Shown: positions 34,930-43,890, numbered from the stretch's first letter. The stretch: 64,000 nt of DNA from Kluyvera intermedia (GCF_034424175.1 NZ_CP139986.1:2480001-2544000); one strand, 5' to 3'. The notes: generated from the sequence alone by a model not told the origin. A program made the numbers and translations.

Positions 34930-36180
34930 GTGAGCCGTACAACAACCGCAGACCATACTCCCGTTAATGATGTCCGCGATGATACCCCCTCTCCTTCAAA
35001 CGTTTTTATTCGCCGCGGTACCCCTTCGTTTATCCGCGTGACGCTTGCTCTGTTCTCTGCCGGTCTCGCGACCTTTGCGCTGCTCTATTGTGTACAGCCC
35101 ATTCTGCCCATCCTTTCTCATGAATTCGGTATTTCTCCCGCTCAGAGCAGTATTTCGCTGTCTATATCAACCGCGATGCTGGCGATTGGTCTGCTGTTCA
35201 CCGGCCCGCTCTCTGATGCGATTGGTCGTAAACCGGTGATGGTGACCGCACTGCTGTTGGCGGCCTGTTGTTCACTGCTATCAACTATGATGACGAGTTG
35301 GCATGGCATTCTAATTATGCGCGCGCTTATTGGCCTCTCGCTGAGTGGCGTGGCAGCAGTCGGGATGACCTACTTAAGCGAGGAGATCCATCCCAGCTTC
35401 GTGGCATTTTCAATGGGGTTGTACATCAGCGGGAACTCTATCGGCGGCATGAGTGGACGTCTACTCACTGGGGTAATAACCGACTTCTTTGGCTGGCGCG
35501 CCGCGCTGGCTGTGATCAGCGCTTTTGCATTAGGTGCGGCAATTATGTTCTGGCGTATTCTGCCGGACTCTCGCCACTTCAGGGCCAGTTCATTAAAACC
35601 AAAATCCTTGCTGATTAACTTCCGTCTGCATTGGCGCGATCGCGGTCTCCCGCTGTTGTTCGTTGAAGGTTTCCTGCTGATGGGTGCGTTTGTGACGCTG
35701 TTTAACTACATCGGCTACCGCCTGATGCTGTCGCCGTGGTCACTCAATCAGGCCGTCGTCGGCCTGCTCTCTGTCGCCTACCTGACCGGTACGTGGAGCT
35801 CGCCAAAAGCCGGGATGATGACCACCCGCTACGGGCGCGGCCCGGTGATGATCTTCTTTACCGGTATTATGCTGTTGGGTCTGCTGTTAACGCTGTTCTC
35901 CTCTCTGTGGGTTATTTTCCCCGGTATGCTGTTGTTCTCCGCCGGTTTCTTTGCCGCTCACTCAGTCGCAAGCAGTTGGATCGGCCCACGCGCACGCCGC
36001 GCCAGAGGCCAGGCTTCATCGCTTTATCTGTTTAGTTACTATCTGGGTTCAAGTATTGCAGGGACGTTAGGCGGGGTATTCTGGCATCAGTATGGGTGGA
36101 ACGGCGTTGGTGGGTTTATTGCACTGCTGCTGGTGGGGGCGTTGTTGACGGGGTTGATGCTGCATAGGCGGTTGCGATAA
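34930..36180 (+). CDS. ynfM: YnfM, MFS efflux transporter
   Basis: 416 residues from the GTG at 34930 (SRTTTADHTPVND), matching the start and 417-residue length of E. coli YnfM; the frame is open further upstream but has no better start. 12 helices with LLFTGPLSDAIGRKPVMV between helices 2 and 3. Arabinose-efflux-type drug/H+ antiporter; in E. coli linked to acidic-compound export. Regulated presumably by YnfL. Confidence 0.92.
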   Translation: MSRTTTADHTPVNDVRDDTPSPSNVFIRRGTPSFIRVTLALFSAGLATFALLYCVQPILPILSHEFGISPAQSSISLSISTAMLAIGLLFTGPLSDAIGRKPVMVTALLLAACCSLLSTMMTSWHGILIMRALIGLSLSGVAAVGMTYLSEEIHPSFVAFSMGLYISGNSIGGMSGRLLTGVITDFFGWRAALAVISAFALGAAIMFWRILPDSRHFRASSLKPKSLLINFRLHWRDRGLPLLFVEGFLLMGAFVTLFNYIGYRLMLSPWSLNQAVVGLLSVAYLTGTWSSPKAGMMTTRYGRGPVMIFFTGIMLLGLLLTLFSSLWVIFPGMLLFSAGFFAAHSVASSWIGPRARRARGQASSLYLFSYYLGSSIAGTLGGVFWHQYGWNGVGGFIALLLVGALLTGLMLHRRLR

Positions 36181-36188
36181 AAAGAAAA

Positions 36189-36213
36189 GGGGAAGGTTAT
36201 CGCCTTCCCTTAT
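36189..36213 (+). terminator. Hairpin terminator after ynfM
   Basis: GGGAAGG-TTATCG-CCTTCCC followed by TTATATT, 10 bases past the ynfM stop. Confidence 0.65.
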
Positions 36214-36253
36214 ATTAAGTACTTATGTTATTGACATAAAATGCCTTCCCACC

Positions 36254-36282
36254 TCGCCATACTAGCTGGCAATTCCTATAAT
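36254..36282 (+). promoter_or_regulatory. Sigma-70 promoter of the following MFS gene
   Basis: TATAAT (36277-36282) with TCGCCA (36254-36259) 17 bases before. It overlaps the first in-frame ATG (36281), which argues that translation begins at the second, 36314. Confidence 0.55.
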
Positions 36283-36313
36283 GAGCCCACGTTTGTCTTA
36301 CCTGCTTAGCGTT

Positions 36314-37507
36314 ATGACCTCCTACAGCAACAACACACAGCTCAACCTACGCATTATCTCGATAGTCGTCTTTACCTGTATCTGCTATCTCTCAATCGGC
36401 CTACCTCTGGCGGTGCTTCCCGGATTTATTCACTATGACCTGGGTTACAGCACGCTGGTCGCCGGTGCCGTCATCAGCCTGCAGTACATTTCCACGCTGG
36501 TGAGTCGTCCTCATGCTGGCCGCTATACCGATGTCTGGGGCCCTAAAAAAGTTGTCAGTCTGGGGATTGTCTGCTGCATGCTGAGCGGGCTGTTCACGCT
36601 GGCTGCTGCCGTCTTGCAGGGTCGCCCTATGCTTGCCGTGGGACTATTGCTGATCGGCCGCGTTTTCCTCGGCATCGGTGAAAGTTTTACCTCCACCGGT
36701 TCCACGTTATGGGGGATTAAAACCGTTGGTGCGATCCATACGTCGCGAGTGATCTCCTGGAACGGCGTAGCCACCTATGTAGCCATGGCTGCCGGTGCAC
36801 CGCTTGGCGTACTGCTTAATGATAAATTTGGCATCAGCGGGTTTGCGGTACTGATTATCATCATTGCAGTCATCGGTCTGCTGTTCGCACGTACTCGTGC
36901 TGATGTCAGCGTCAGTGCCGGAGTCAGAGCCCCCTTTCACGTGGTGGCACGAAAAATATGGCCCTACGGTCTGGGCTTAGGGCTGGGGACCGTCGGCTTT
37001 GGGGTTATCGCGACCTTTATTACCCTTTACTTCGCCTCGCATAGCTGGCAAGGCGCAGCCTTTACGTTGTCACTGTTTAGTATTGGCTTCATCTGTATTC
37101 GTTTGGTGCTGGGAAATACGATTACCCGATTTGGCGGCCTGCGCGTGTCGCTTGTCTGCTTCGTGGTTGAATGTCTGGGGCTACTGATCATTTGGTTTGC
37201 CCCAAATGCCTGGATGGCCGGTGTCGGCGCATTCCTGACGGGGTCGGGCTTCTCACTGGTGTTCCCGGCACTGGGCGTTGAAGCCGTTAAACAGGTTGAG
37301 GAACAAAACCAGGGCACGGCACTGGGAACCTATTCCGCGTTCCTGGATTTGGCGTTAGGCATCACCGGTCCGGTAGCGGGTTGGATTGCCGGATATTATC
37401 AGTTGGACAGTATTTATTTGATTGCCGCAATCGTAGTGGCATTAGCCTTTATCCTCATCCTGCGCGTTCATTTAGCACAGCGAAAACAGCTTATCTTGCA
37501 GAGCTAA
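36314..37507 (+). CDS. MFS transporter, YfcJ/YhhS-like
   Basis: 397 residues from ATG 36314, 12 helices. SLQYISTLVSRPHAGRYTDVWGPKK is the loop motif of the YfcJ/YhhS (UPF0226) group, with GRVFLGIGESFTSTGSTLWG. Substrate unknown; relatives are efflux proteins of small hydrophilic compounds. Not present at this place in E. coli K-12, where ynfM is followed by asr. Confidence 0.85.
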   Translation: MTSYSNNTQLNLRIISIVVFTCICYLSIGLPLAVLPGFIHYDLGYSTLVAGAVISLQYISTLVSRPHAGRYTDVWGPKKVVSLGIVCCMLSGLFTLAAAVLQGRPMLAVGLLLIGRVFLGIGESFTSTGSTLWGIKTVGAIHTSRVISWNGVATYVAMAAGAPLGVLLNDKFGISGFAVLIIIIAVIGLLFARTRADVSVSAGVRAPFHVVARKIWPYGLGLGLGTVGFGVIATFITLYFASHSWQGAAFTLSLFSIGFICIRLVLGNTITRFGGLRVSLVCFVVECLGLLIIWFAPNAWMAGVGAFLTGSGFSLVFPALGVEAVKQVEEQNQGTALGTYSAFLDLALGITGPVAGWIAGYYQLDSIYLIAAIVVALAFILILRVHLAQRKQLILQS

Positions 37508-37560
37508 CCTGGTGTGGGGTGGTGAAAAACCACCCTGTTACGCCGACACAACAAATCTCG

Positions 37561-37574
37561 TACATTACGTTACA
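37561..37574 (+). promoter_or_regulatory. RstA box in front of asr
   Basis: TACATTACGTTACA differs at one position from the RstA consensus TACATNTNGTTACA. It lies about 100 bases before asr, a known acid-induced target of RstA in E. coli. Confidence 0.75.
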
Positions 37575-37677
37575 CAGCGATACCAATGACTCACGGAAAG
37601 CCGAGTACCCCGCAGGTATAGTTCTTTCAACGGCCCCGCAGTGGGGTTAAATGAAAAACCAATTCGAGGGTATGAGA

Positions 37678-38049
37678 ATGAAAAAAGTATTAGCTCTGGT
37701 TGTTGCCGCTGCTATGGGTCTGTCTTCTGCTGCATTCGCTGCTGACGCTGTCGCTACACCAGCTCCAGCTGCCACCGCGACAACCACTCACGCGGCTCCA
37801 GCGAAAACGACTCACCACAAAAAACACAAAAAAGCGGCACCTGCACAGAAAGCTCAGGCTGCTAAAAAACACAAAAAATCCGCTGCTAAAGCGACAACCC
37901 AGCCTGTAGAGCAGAAAGCTCAGGCTGCAAAGAAACACAAAAAAGCAGCCGCTAAACCTGCCGTTGCGCAGAAAGCACAAGCCGCTAAAAAACACAAAAA
38001 AGCAGTAAAACACGAAGCGGCTAAACCAGCAGCTCAGCCAGCAGCGTAA
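37678..38049 (+). CDS. asr: Asr, acid-shock protein
   Basis: 123 residues from ATG 37678 (MKKVLALVVAAAMGLSS), with GAGGGT upstream; the ATG 27 bases earlier would add a non-signal N terminus. Signal peptide to about AAFAA, then an intrinsically disordered Ala/Lys-rich body with three copies of QKAQAAKKHKKx spaced 20-25 residues. Periplasmic; strongly induced by acid, thought to buffer or shield proteins. Codon repetition follows the peptide repeats. Confidence 0.95.
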   Translation: MKKVLALVVAAAMGLSSAAFAADAVATPAPAATATTTHAAPAKTTHHKKHKKAAPAQKAQAAKKHKKSAAKATTQPVEQKAQAAKKHKKAAAKPAVAQKAQAAKKHKKAVKHEAAKPAAQPAA

Positions 38050-38130
38050 GCAAAGGTTGATAATGGATCGCGGCGATAAACGCCCCGGTTCAGGTGGTAG
38101 CTCAGAACGGTGAAATAACATCGGCTCTGG

Positions 38131-38169
38131 GGCCCCACCCAGTGTCGATACACCTGCCTGGGCTACCCC
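38131..38169. repeat. Imperfect REP-like palindrome after asr
   Basis: A dyad-rich stretch ending GCCTGGGCTACCCC, related to the middle unit of the 14.2-kb BIME (ending CCGGGCTACC). Weak match. Confidence 0.4.
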
Positions 38170-38181
38170 AACATTATCCGC

Positions 38182-38209
38182 ATCGGCGCTTTTATAGCGC
38201 CGATTTTTT
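38182..38209 (+). terminator. Intrinsic terminator of asr
   Basis: ATCGGCGC / GCGCCGAT with a seven-base loop and six T. It ends 15 bases before ydgU, so ydgU needs read-through or its own start. Confidence 0.85.
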
Positions 38210-38223
38210 CCTGGAGAGCAATC

Positions 38224-38307
38224 ATGATGCGGCGCTATCGTTTTGAGCTCATCCTGGCTTTACTGATTGTCTGTGCGCTCGTCGCCACTCAGTTTTTCTT
38301 TTACTGA
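38224..38307 (+). CDS. ydgU: YdgU, 27-residue membrane protein
   Basis: Below normal ORF cut-offs. MMRRYRFELILALLIVCALV followed by ATQFFFY: a short basic N terminus and one hydrophobic helix. Length, RYRFE start and position between asr and ydgD match E. coli YdgU. GGAG lies 7 bases before the first ATG; the second ATG (38227) is the alternative start. Function unknown; probably inner membrane. Confidence 0.82.
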   Translation: MMRRYRFELILALLIVCALVATQFFFY

Positions 38308-38408
38308 GTGTAGTTCGCTGATTTTGCTCCCACTTTCCATTCCTCCCGTCTATAGTAGTCTCATTGGGTATTTCTTTTATAATCATAATTGCCCCTTCAG
38401 AGAGTGAT

Positions 38409-39233
38409 ATGCGTACAGCCTTTGTGTGTTGTTTACTGGGATCGTTGTCTGTACTACCTGCATTTGTGCACGCTGATGATGGTGATAGCGACATCAGTGC
38501 CAAAGATATAAAAACGCTGTTCTTTGGGCAGGACGAACGAGTCCTGGTGAAGGATCCCACACAGTCCCCCTGGGATGCGATTGGACAGTTGGAAACAGCC
38601 AGTGGCAATCTGTGCACCGCGACGTTGATTTCCCCTCACCTGGCCTTAACCGCCGGGCATTGCCTACTGGAACCGCCGCGCGGCAAGCAGGACAAAGCCG
38701 TCGCCCTGCGTTTCATTTCGCAAAAAGGCGTCTGGCGCTATGAAATTCATGGCATTGACGGACGTGTTGATGCGTCTTTGGGCAAGCGATTGAAACCTGA
38801 CGGCGACGGCTGGATTGTTCCTGCGTCCGCCGCACCGTGGGATTTTGGTCTGATTGTATTGCGTTACCCCCCTTCAGGCATCACGCCAATTCCGTTGTTT
38901 AGTGGCGATAAAGCGGATCTCACCGCAGCGCTAAAGCAAGTAGAGCGAAAAGTGACGCAGTCAGGTTATCCGGTCGATCACCTTGAATCACTGTACAGCC
39001 ACGAGGACTGTGTAGTCACCGGATGGGCGCAAACGTCAGTGCTTTCACATCAGTGCGATACTCTGCCTGGCGATAGCGGCTCTCCCCTGTTACTGAAAAC
39101 CGACACCGGCTGGCAAGTGATTGCGGTACAAAGCTCAGCGCCAGCAGCAAAAGATCGCTGGCGGGCGGATAACCGCGCGATATCGGTAACCGGTTTTCGT
39201 GACAAGCTGGAAGCCTTAGCCGCCGGCAACTAA
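38409..39233 (+). CDS. ydgD: YdgD, secreted trypsin-like serine protease
   Basis: 274 residues from ATG 38409. Signal peptide to about AFVHA, then an S1 protease domain: His in LTAGHC, Asp in PWDFGLIVL, Ser in LPGDSGSPLL, and paired cysteines near the His and Ser. Periplasmic. Substrate unknown. The 3' end overlaps the convergent GGDEF-EAL gene by 4 bases. Confidence 0.93.
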   Translation: MRTAFVCCLLGSLSVLPAFVHADDGDSDISAKDIKTLFFGQDERVLVKDPTQSPWDAIGQLETASGNLCTATLISPHLALTAGHCLLEPPRGKQDKAVALRFISQKGVWRYEIHGIDGRVDASLGKRLKPDGDGWIVPASAAPWDFGLIVLRYPPSGITPIPLFSGDKADLTAALKQVERKVTQSGYPVDHLESLYSHEDCVVTGWAQTSVLSHQCDTLPGDSGSPLLLKTDTGWQVIAVQSSAPAAKDRWRADNRAISVTGFRDKLEALAAGN

Positions 39234-41395
39234 CTTTGTCGCTGCTGGTGCCTTAACGCCAGCAGCGATGACAACGGCATTGGCTCGCTAAAGTAGAATC
39301 CCTGCAACTGATCGCATCCCGCCAGACGCAGTAACTTCATCTGAATTTCCGTCTCTACCCCTTCAGCCACCACCGTCATGCCCAGTGCGCTGGCAATACG
39401 AACGGTGCCGCCGACCAGTGCCGCCGCCTGTTCATCATTGTCCACCAGTCCTGCCAGTGATTTATCAATTTTGATGGTGTCGAAATTAAAGCGGCGCAAA
39501 TAGCCAATGCTGGAATAGCCGGTACCAAAATCATCCAACGCCACCGCCGTGCCCAAGGCCTTGAGCGCGGCAATGGCCGTCCGCGCACGCTCCGGTTTTT
39601 CCAGAACGTAGGTTTCAGTCACTTCCAGCTGTAATCTGGCAGGTGGGAAACCTGACGACTTCAGCACGCTGGCGACCTTGTCTTCAAATTTAGGATCGCG
39701 GAACTGCGCCGGGGAGATATTGACGGATAGCTTCAGGTCGTGTTGCGCCAACAGATCCCGACAGGCGCGCGCCAGTACAAATTGTCCTAGTGAATAGATA
39801 AGCCCGCTGGTTTCAGCAATGGCGATAAACGCATCGGGCATCAGCTCGCCTTTTTCCCGACGCGGCCAGCGAACTAACGCCTCTACACCCACCATCTTCT
39901 GCGTGCGCGCGCACACTATCGGCTGGTACCACACTTCAAATTCATCATGCTCCAGCCCGTGGCGAATATCATTTTCGATAGATAGCTGATATTCGCGGAC
40001 GCTATTCAACTCGGCGTCATAATAGGTAATTCGCCCTTTGCCGGTAATCTTCGAGTGATACATCGCAATATCCGCCTGACGAAACAGTTCCGTGCTTGAA
40101 CTGGTTTGTAACGTTCCGCTGGCAATACCAATGCTGGCGCTGATATGCAGCGTCCGTTCACCGATACGTATCGGGATATTAAGATACTCAAGCGCACGAC
40201 TGGCAAAAGTTGATGCACGGGCTTCAGAATCACTGCCACCCACGGTCATGGCAAATTCATCCCCTCCCATCCGAGCCAGCATTCCGCCCTCAGGCACCAG
40301 GTTTTTCAGCATATCGGCTAGTCGGATAATCAGGATATCGCCAACATCATGGCCATAAATGTCGTTAACATCCTTGAATCCGTCGACATCAATAAACACA
40401 ACTGTGATGGTATCCCGATTGCCACGCTGGCTCACCCGATCCAGTAACTCGATAAGCGCCCGTCGATTTGGCAGATGGCTGAGCCAATCGGTCAGCGCAA
40501 TCTCCCGCGCCTGCCTTTCGCCACGCGCCAGCTTCCAAAGCCCGAGGCTACTGAGCAAAATAAAGAGCAGGATAAGACCTGCGGCCAGAAGGACAATTTT
40601 GCGAATCTGTGGTGATGCCGCATTGGCCGCCTCGACTCCCGGCTGGCGAAGTTGCCAATCGAGCCAACCGACCACCTGACCGCTCCCGGTCTCCATAGGA
40701 ATATTGTATTTATTGCGCGGCGCATCGGCGTAAGTAAGGTTTTCAATCTGGAAGGTGTGACCCAGTGTACGCAAAAGCGTTGGGTTGATATGGCTTGTGA
40801 TCACCAGGTAACGGCGCGTGGCATCATAAATCTGCAGTCGCCCGGTCATAGGACGAATTAATCCAATACCGACAAAAGCGACACCCTCTCGGGTACGGGT
40901 AATACCGGCAAACATGTTTTTACCCTCGCTCAACGGCACTTTATTTTGCGCGATCAGGGCACGTAATCCATCACCAAAAAAACTGAGATTTTGCTCGTTA
41001 AACGGCGTGCTGCGAAACGAACCCCATAGCACGTGGAATTTTTCGTCCAGCACAAAGGTGCCGTCATAAAGATTATTGATCTTAAAACCTGCGCCCCAAG
41101 TATTGTAAAGCCAGGTTGTATCAAGCGTCGGCGGATAAACTTTCCGTACCGCATCGTCCCAGATAGCATTATCTATCACCAGCGACATCACGCGGTTAAT
41201 TGAAGTTTGAATGGCCCCATCAACGGAAAGCGCGGAGCGGCGGGCATCAATATCGTTAGTTTGGGTGCTGATGAGCTGCTGGGAGAGATACAACAACGAA
41301 ACAATAGAAAATATCAGGCCAATACCCGCCAGAAAAATCATCACAAATAACGTTCTGGCCGTGGCGATATTACGCCAGCGTGATGGATTTAACAT
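39230..41395 (-). CDS. CHASE4-GGDEF-EAL membrane cyclic-di-GMP enzyme
   Basis: 721 residues. N-terminal helix (about 14-38), periplasmic CHASE4-like sensor (about 40-265), second helix (about 268-290), GGDEF domain with intact GGDEF at 377-381 and EAL domain with EAL at 505-507, DDFGTGYSS and VAEGVETE conserved. Both active sites look intact, so it could make and break c-di-GMP; which dominates cannot be told. It lies between ydgD and mdtI, where E. coli K-12 has no such gene. Confidence 0.93.
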   Translation of the reverse strand: MLNPSRWRNIATARTLFVMIFLAGIGLIFSIVSLLYLSQQLISTQTNDIDARRSALSVDGAIQTSINRVMSLVIDNAIWDDAVRKVYPPTLDTTWLYNTWGAGFKINNLYDGTFVLDEKFHVLWGSFRSTPFNEQNLSFFGDGLRALIAQNKVPLSEGKNMFAGITRTREGVAFVGIGLIRPMTGRLQIYDATRRYLVITSHINPTLLRTLGHTFQIENLTYADAPRNKYNIPMETGSGQVVGWLDWQLRQPGVEAANAASPQIRKIVLLAAGLILLFILLSSLGLWKLARGERQAREIALTDWLSHLPNRRALIELLDRVSQRGNRDTITVVFIDVDGFKDVNDIYGHDVGDILIIRLADMLKNLVPEGGMLARMGGDEFAMTVGGSDSEARASTFASRALEYLNIPIRIGERTLHISASIGIASGTLQTSSSTELFRQADIAMYHSKITGKGRITYYDAELNSVREYQLSIENDIRHGLEHDEFEVWYQPIVCARTQKMVGVEALVRWPRREKGELMPDAFIAIAETSGLIYSLGQFVLARACRDLLAQHDLKLSVNISPAQFRDPKFEDKVASVLKSSGFPPARLQLEVTETYVLEKPERARTAIAALKALGTAVALDDFGTGYSSIGYLRRFNFDTIKIDKSLAGLVDNDEQAAALVGGTVRIASALGMTVVAEGVETEIQMKLLRLAGCDQLQGFYFSEPMPLSSLLALRHQQRQS

Positions 41396-41487
41396 GTATC
41401 ACCCTCGCATATACTCTGCTAACCCGTTGTTACAAGCGTAATACAGGTGGGCGATTTCGCTGCCCGATTTCTCAGGCAGCGATCACA

Positions 41488-41817
41488 TCAAGCGAGCTTA
41501 ATCAGTACCATTCCGACCAAAAGCAGACCCAAACCGAACCAACCCTTATTATTTAAGCGTTGTCCAAAGAGGATCCACCCCGCCGCCAGCGTCGCGGCGA
41601 CCCCGAAGCCCCCCCAGATAGCATAAGCTACCGAGAGGTCAATACCTTCAACCGCCTGTGACAGCGCACTAAATGCGGCCAGAACGGCAACCAGCGAAAG
41701 CACGCCGTACAATTTACGGCGGAAGCCATCTGAGAATTTAAGGAAAATATTAGCGACAATTTCCAGTACAATTGAGCCTGCCAGCCACGCGCCGTGAACC
41801 CACTCAAACTGTTGCAT
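41488..41817 (-). CDS. mdtI: MdtI, spermidine exporter subunit (SMR family)
   Basis: 109 residues, E. coli length. Four helices; membrane-embedded acidic residue in IVLEIVANIFLKFSDGF, family block AYAIWGGFGVAATLAAGWILFGQRL. Works as a heteromer with MdtJ to export spermidine. Its start overlaps the end of mdtJ by 14 bases. Confidence 0.95.
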   Translation of the reverse strand: MQQFEWVHGAWLAGSIVLEIVANIFLKFSDGFRRKLYGVLSLVAVLAAFSALSQAVEGIDLSVAYAIWGGFGVAATLAAGWILFGQRLNNKGWFGLGLLLVGMVLIKLA

Positions 41818-42178
41818 GGTCCACCTCTTTATTCATGGCGTTGCGTTTTGTTGGCGCTTTGCGGGTGCCTGATTTAATCAGCACAATCCCGGCCACCAGC
41901 GTCAGCAAACCTGCGACTTTCATCACCGTCAGACTTTCATCAAACAACAGAACGCTAAACAGCGTGATCAGCAAAATACCGACCCCTTCCCACAGCGCAT
42001 ACGCTACGCCAAGAGCGATCTTTTTTATTGCAAACGAAAGGAAAATATAAGACAGCGAGATCATCGCCAACATCAAAATATAACCGGTGCTGCCATCACT
42101 TACGCTTGCCCATTTCATAGACAACGTACCTGTAATTTCAGCAACAATGGCGAGGGCTAATAAAATCCAGTAAAACAT
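41804..42178 (-). CDS. mdtJ: MdtJ, spermidine exporter subunit (SMR family)
   Basis: 124 residues (E. coli 121). MFYWILLALAIVAEITGTLS with the conserved Glu in helix 1 and AYALWEGVGILLITLFSVLL. First gene of mdtJI. Strong AGGAGA nine bases before ATG 42178. The leader of more than 200 bases carries an upstream ORF. Confidence 0.95.
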   Translation of the reverse strand: MFYWILLALAIVAEITGTLSMKWASVSDGSTGYILMLAMISLSYIFLSFAIKKIALGVAYALWEGVGILLITLFSVLLFDESLTVMKVAGLLTLVAGIVLIKSGTRKAPTKRNAMNKEVDHATV

Positions 42179-42273
42179 GGTGCTTCTCCTGCATGAGAAT
42201 ATAATCCATCGCAGCTTGCGAGAAACGCAAACTGATAAAAATGATTAAAATTTAGCTCAAACGAAGAAGACGA

Positions 42274-42372
42274 CTAAAGCGCGTTGCGCCAGTGCTGCTC
42301 ACCACAGAAGGCAGAAAAGGAAGGTAAAACAGAAGGTTTGGTAGAAAGGTAGAACCTGAACATATTGTCCAT
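42274..42372 (-). CDS. Candidate upstream ORF of mdtJI (MdtU-like leader peptide)
   Basis: An open frame upstream of mdtJ on the same strand: MDNMFRFYLSTKPSVLPSFS then AFCGEQHWRNAL, 32 residues, stop at 42274, 95 bases before mdtJ. ATG codons at 42405, 42372 and 42363 are in frame and none has a good ribosome site, so the start is uncertain. E. coli mdtJI has a short leader ORF (mdtU) tied to spermidine control; position and size fit, but I cannot confirm the sequence match. Repeated Ser/Pro and the Pro pairs could stall ribosomes. Confidence 0.5.
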   Translation of the reverse strand: MDNMFRFYLSTKPSVLPSFSAFCGEQHWRNAL

Positions 42373-42580
42373 AAAATTACAATTATCCGCGGTATTGCTT
42401 CTCATCGTTGCGGAGTAAAATTGTCCTCAGTAGTTAAACACAGCTAATTTCTAGCATAGATGTCGAAATATCTCAAAATGTTTTCAAATCTTTACTAATA
42501 TTGTTTGATATGAATGCATTTATTATCAGCTAAATCCCAATTATGATATCAGTAATAGTTTTTGCTGGAGTTAACTCAAC

Positions 42581-43612
42581 ATGTCCAGGCCTGTCATTAC
42601 GCTTAATGGATTAAAACTTGTCATCATGCTGGGCATGCTGGTGATCATTCTTACCGGTATCCGCTTTGCCGCCGATATCATTGTCCCGTTCGTGTTGGCG
42701 CTGTTTATCGCCGTGGTTCTCAATCCGGTGGTGATGCTGCTGGTGCGCTGGCGCGTGCCTCGCGTGCTGGCTATTTCGCTACTGATTGGTGTCATCATTA
42801 TGGCCGCCGTACTGCTGCTCGCCTCACTGGGTACATCACTTAACGAACTGACGCGCACCCTTCCGCAGTACCGTTCCTCACTTGCCGTCCCGCTGTATAA
42901 CCTGCAACCGTGGATGCAACGATTCGGCATCAGCGTCAGCCCTGATGAGTTAATTAAGTATATCGATCCTAATGCCGCAATGACGTTGGTTTCCCGTTTG
43001 TTAAGCCAGCTTTCAAACGCGATGTCGTCCATCTTTTTACTGCTGTTAACGGTGGTCTTTATGCTGCTTGAAGTCCCGCAGTTGCCGTCAAAATTACAGC
43101 AGGTCATGACGCGGCCCGTTGAGGGAATGGCGGCCATTCAGCGCGCACTGGACAGCGTCTCGCATTATCTGGTGCTGAAAACGGCTATCAGTCTGGTGAC
43201 CGGTCTGGTGGCCTGGGGGATGCTGGAGCTGCTGGACGTTCGTTTCGCCTTTATCTGGGGACTTTTGGCCTTTGCTCTTAACTACATTCCCAATATCGGT
43301 TCGGTGCTGGCAGCGATCCCCCCTATCCTTCAGGTTCTGGTATTTAGCGGTTTTTATGATGCGCTTATCGTACTTGCGGGGTATCTGGTGATTAATCTGA
43401 TTTTTGGCAATATTCTCGAGCCTCGCATCATGGGACGCGGCCTTGGACTTTCTACGCTAGTGGTATTTTTATCGCTTATTTTCTGGGGTTGGCTACTCGG
43501 GCCTGTGGGAATGTTACTGTCCGTACCGTTAACCATCATCGTCAAAATTGCACTTGAGCAAACGGAAGGCGGTAAAAGTATCGCTATTTTGCTAAGCGAT
43601 ATGAGTAAGTAA
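42581..43612 (+). CDS. tqsA: TqsA, AI-2E-family membrane transporter
   Basis: 343 residues (E. coli 344). About eight helices; PerM/AI-2E family with RFAADIIVPFVLALFIAVVL, LNYIPNIGSVLAAIPP and MGRGLGLSTLVVFLSLIFWG. Reported to modulate export of autoinducer-2 and biofilm formation. ATG 42581 with GGAG. Its stop is three bases from that of the convergent ortT-like gene. About 400 bases separate it from mdtJ, holding the mdtJ leader and AT-rich promoters. Confidence 0.94.
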   Translation: MSRPVITLNGLKLVIMLGMLVIILTGIRFAADIIVPFVLALFIAVVLNPVVMLLVRWRVPRVLAISLLIGVIIMAAVLLLASLGTSLNELTRTLPQYRSSLAVPLYNLQPWMQRFGISVSPDELIKYIDPNAAMTLVSRLLSQLSNAMSSIFLLLLTVVFMLLEVPQLPSKLQQVMTRPVEGMAAIQRALDSVSHYLVLKTAISLVTGLVAWGMLELLDVRFAFIWGLLAFALNYIPNIGSVLAAIPPILQVLVFSGFYDALIVLAGYLVINLIFGNILEPRIMGRGLGLSTLVVFLSLIFWGWLLGPVGMLLSVPLTIIVKIALEQTEGGKSIAILLSDMSK

Positions 43613-43615
43613 GGA

Positions 43616-43789
43616 TCAGAATAACGACAGTAACAGCGCAACGGGAAAGCTAAACGGCCACGTTGCGCCAATCAACAACGCCGCAATTAAACGAATCGGG
43701 GCGCTTTCCTTGGTAAGAAACCAGGTAATAAAGGCGCAAATAACGCTCATCACGGCATAAAAGATGAGCATGTGTTGATACAGCGTCAC
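43616..43789 (-). CDS. ortT: OrtT/GhoT-family small membrane toxin
   Basis: 57 codons from GTG 43789, with AAGGA eight bases upstream; too short for normal ORF filters. Product starts MTLYQHMLIFYAVMSVICAF and ends GATWPFSFPVALLLSLF. Two hydrophobic helices and the W-P-F/M-S-F/L-PVALL end define the GhoT/OrtT family; the length of 57 is exact. OrtT is an orphan toxin that damages membrane energetics under stress. In E. coli ortT also sits just beyond patD. No antitoxin gene is next to it. Confidence 0.88.
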   Translation of the reverse strand: MTLYQHMLIFYAVMSVICAFITWFLTKESAPIRLIAALLIGATWPFSFPVALLLSLF

Positions 43790-43890
43790 CAATTGAGTCC
43801 TTATAATTGATAGTTAAAGCCGCGCAATATGCTACGTTTTTTGACGCACATCAAGTTTTTCGCCGCTTTTCGCTCGAAACAATTCACCGC

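Noticed and set aside
37800..38040. Regular repeats in asr resembling a CRISPR or minisatellite array
   Set aside because: They encode in-frame KKHKKA peptide repeats of the Asr protein; units vary in sequence and spacing and no cas genes are near.
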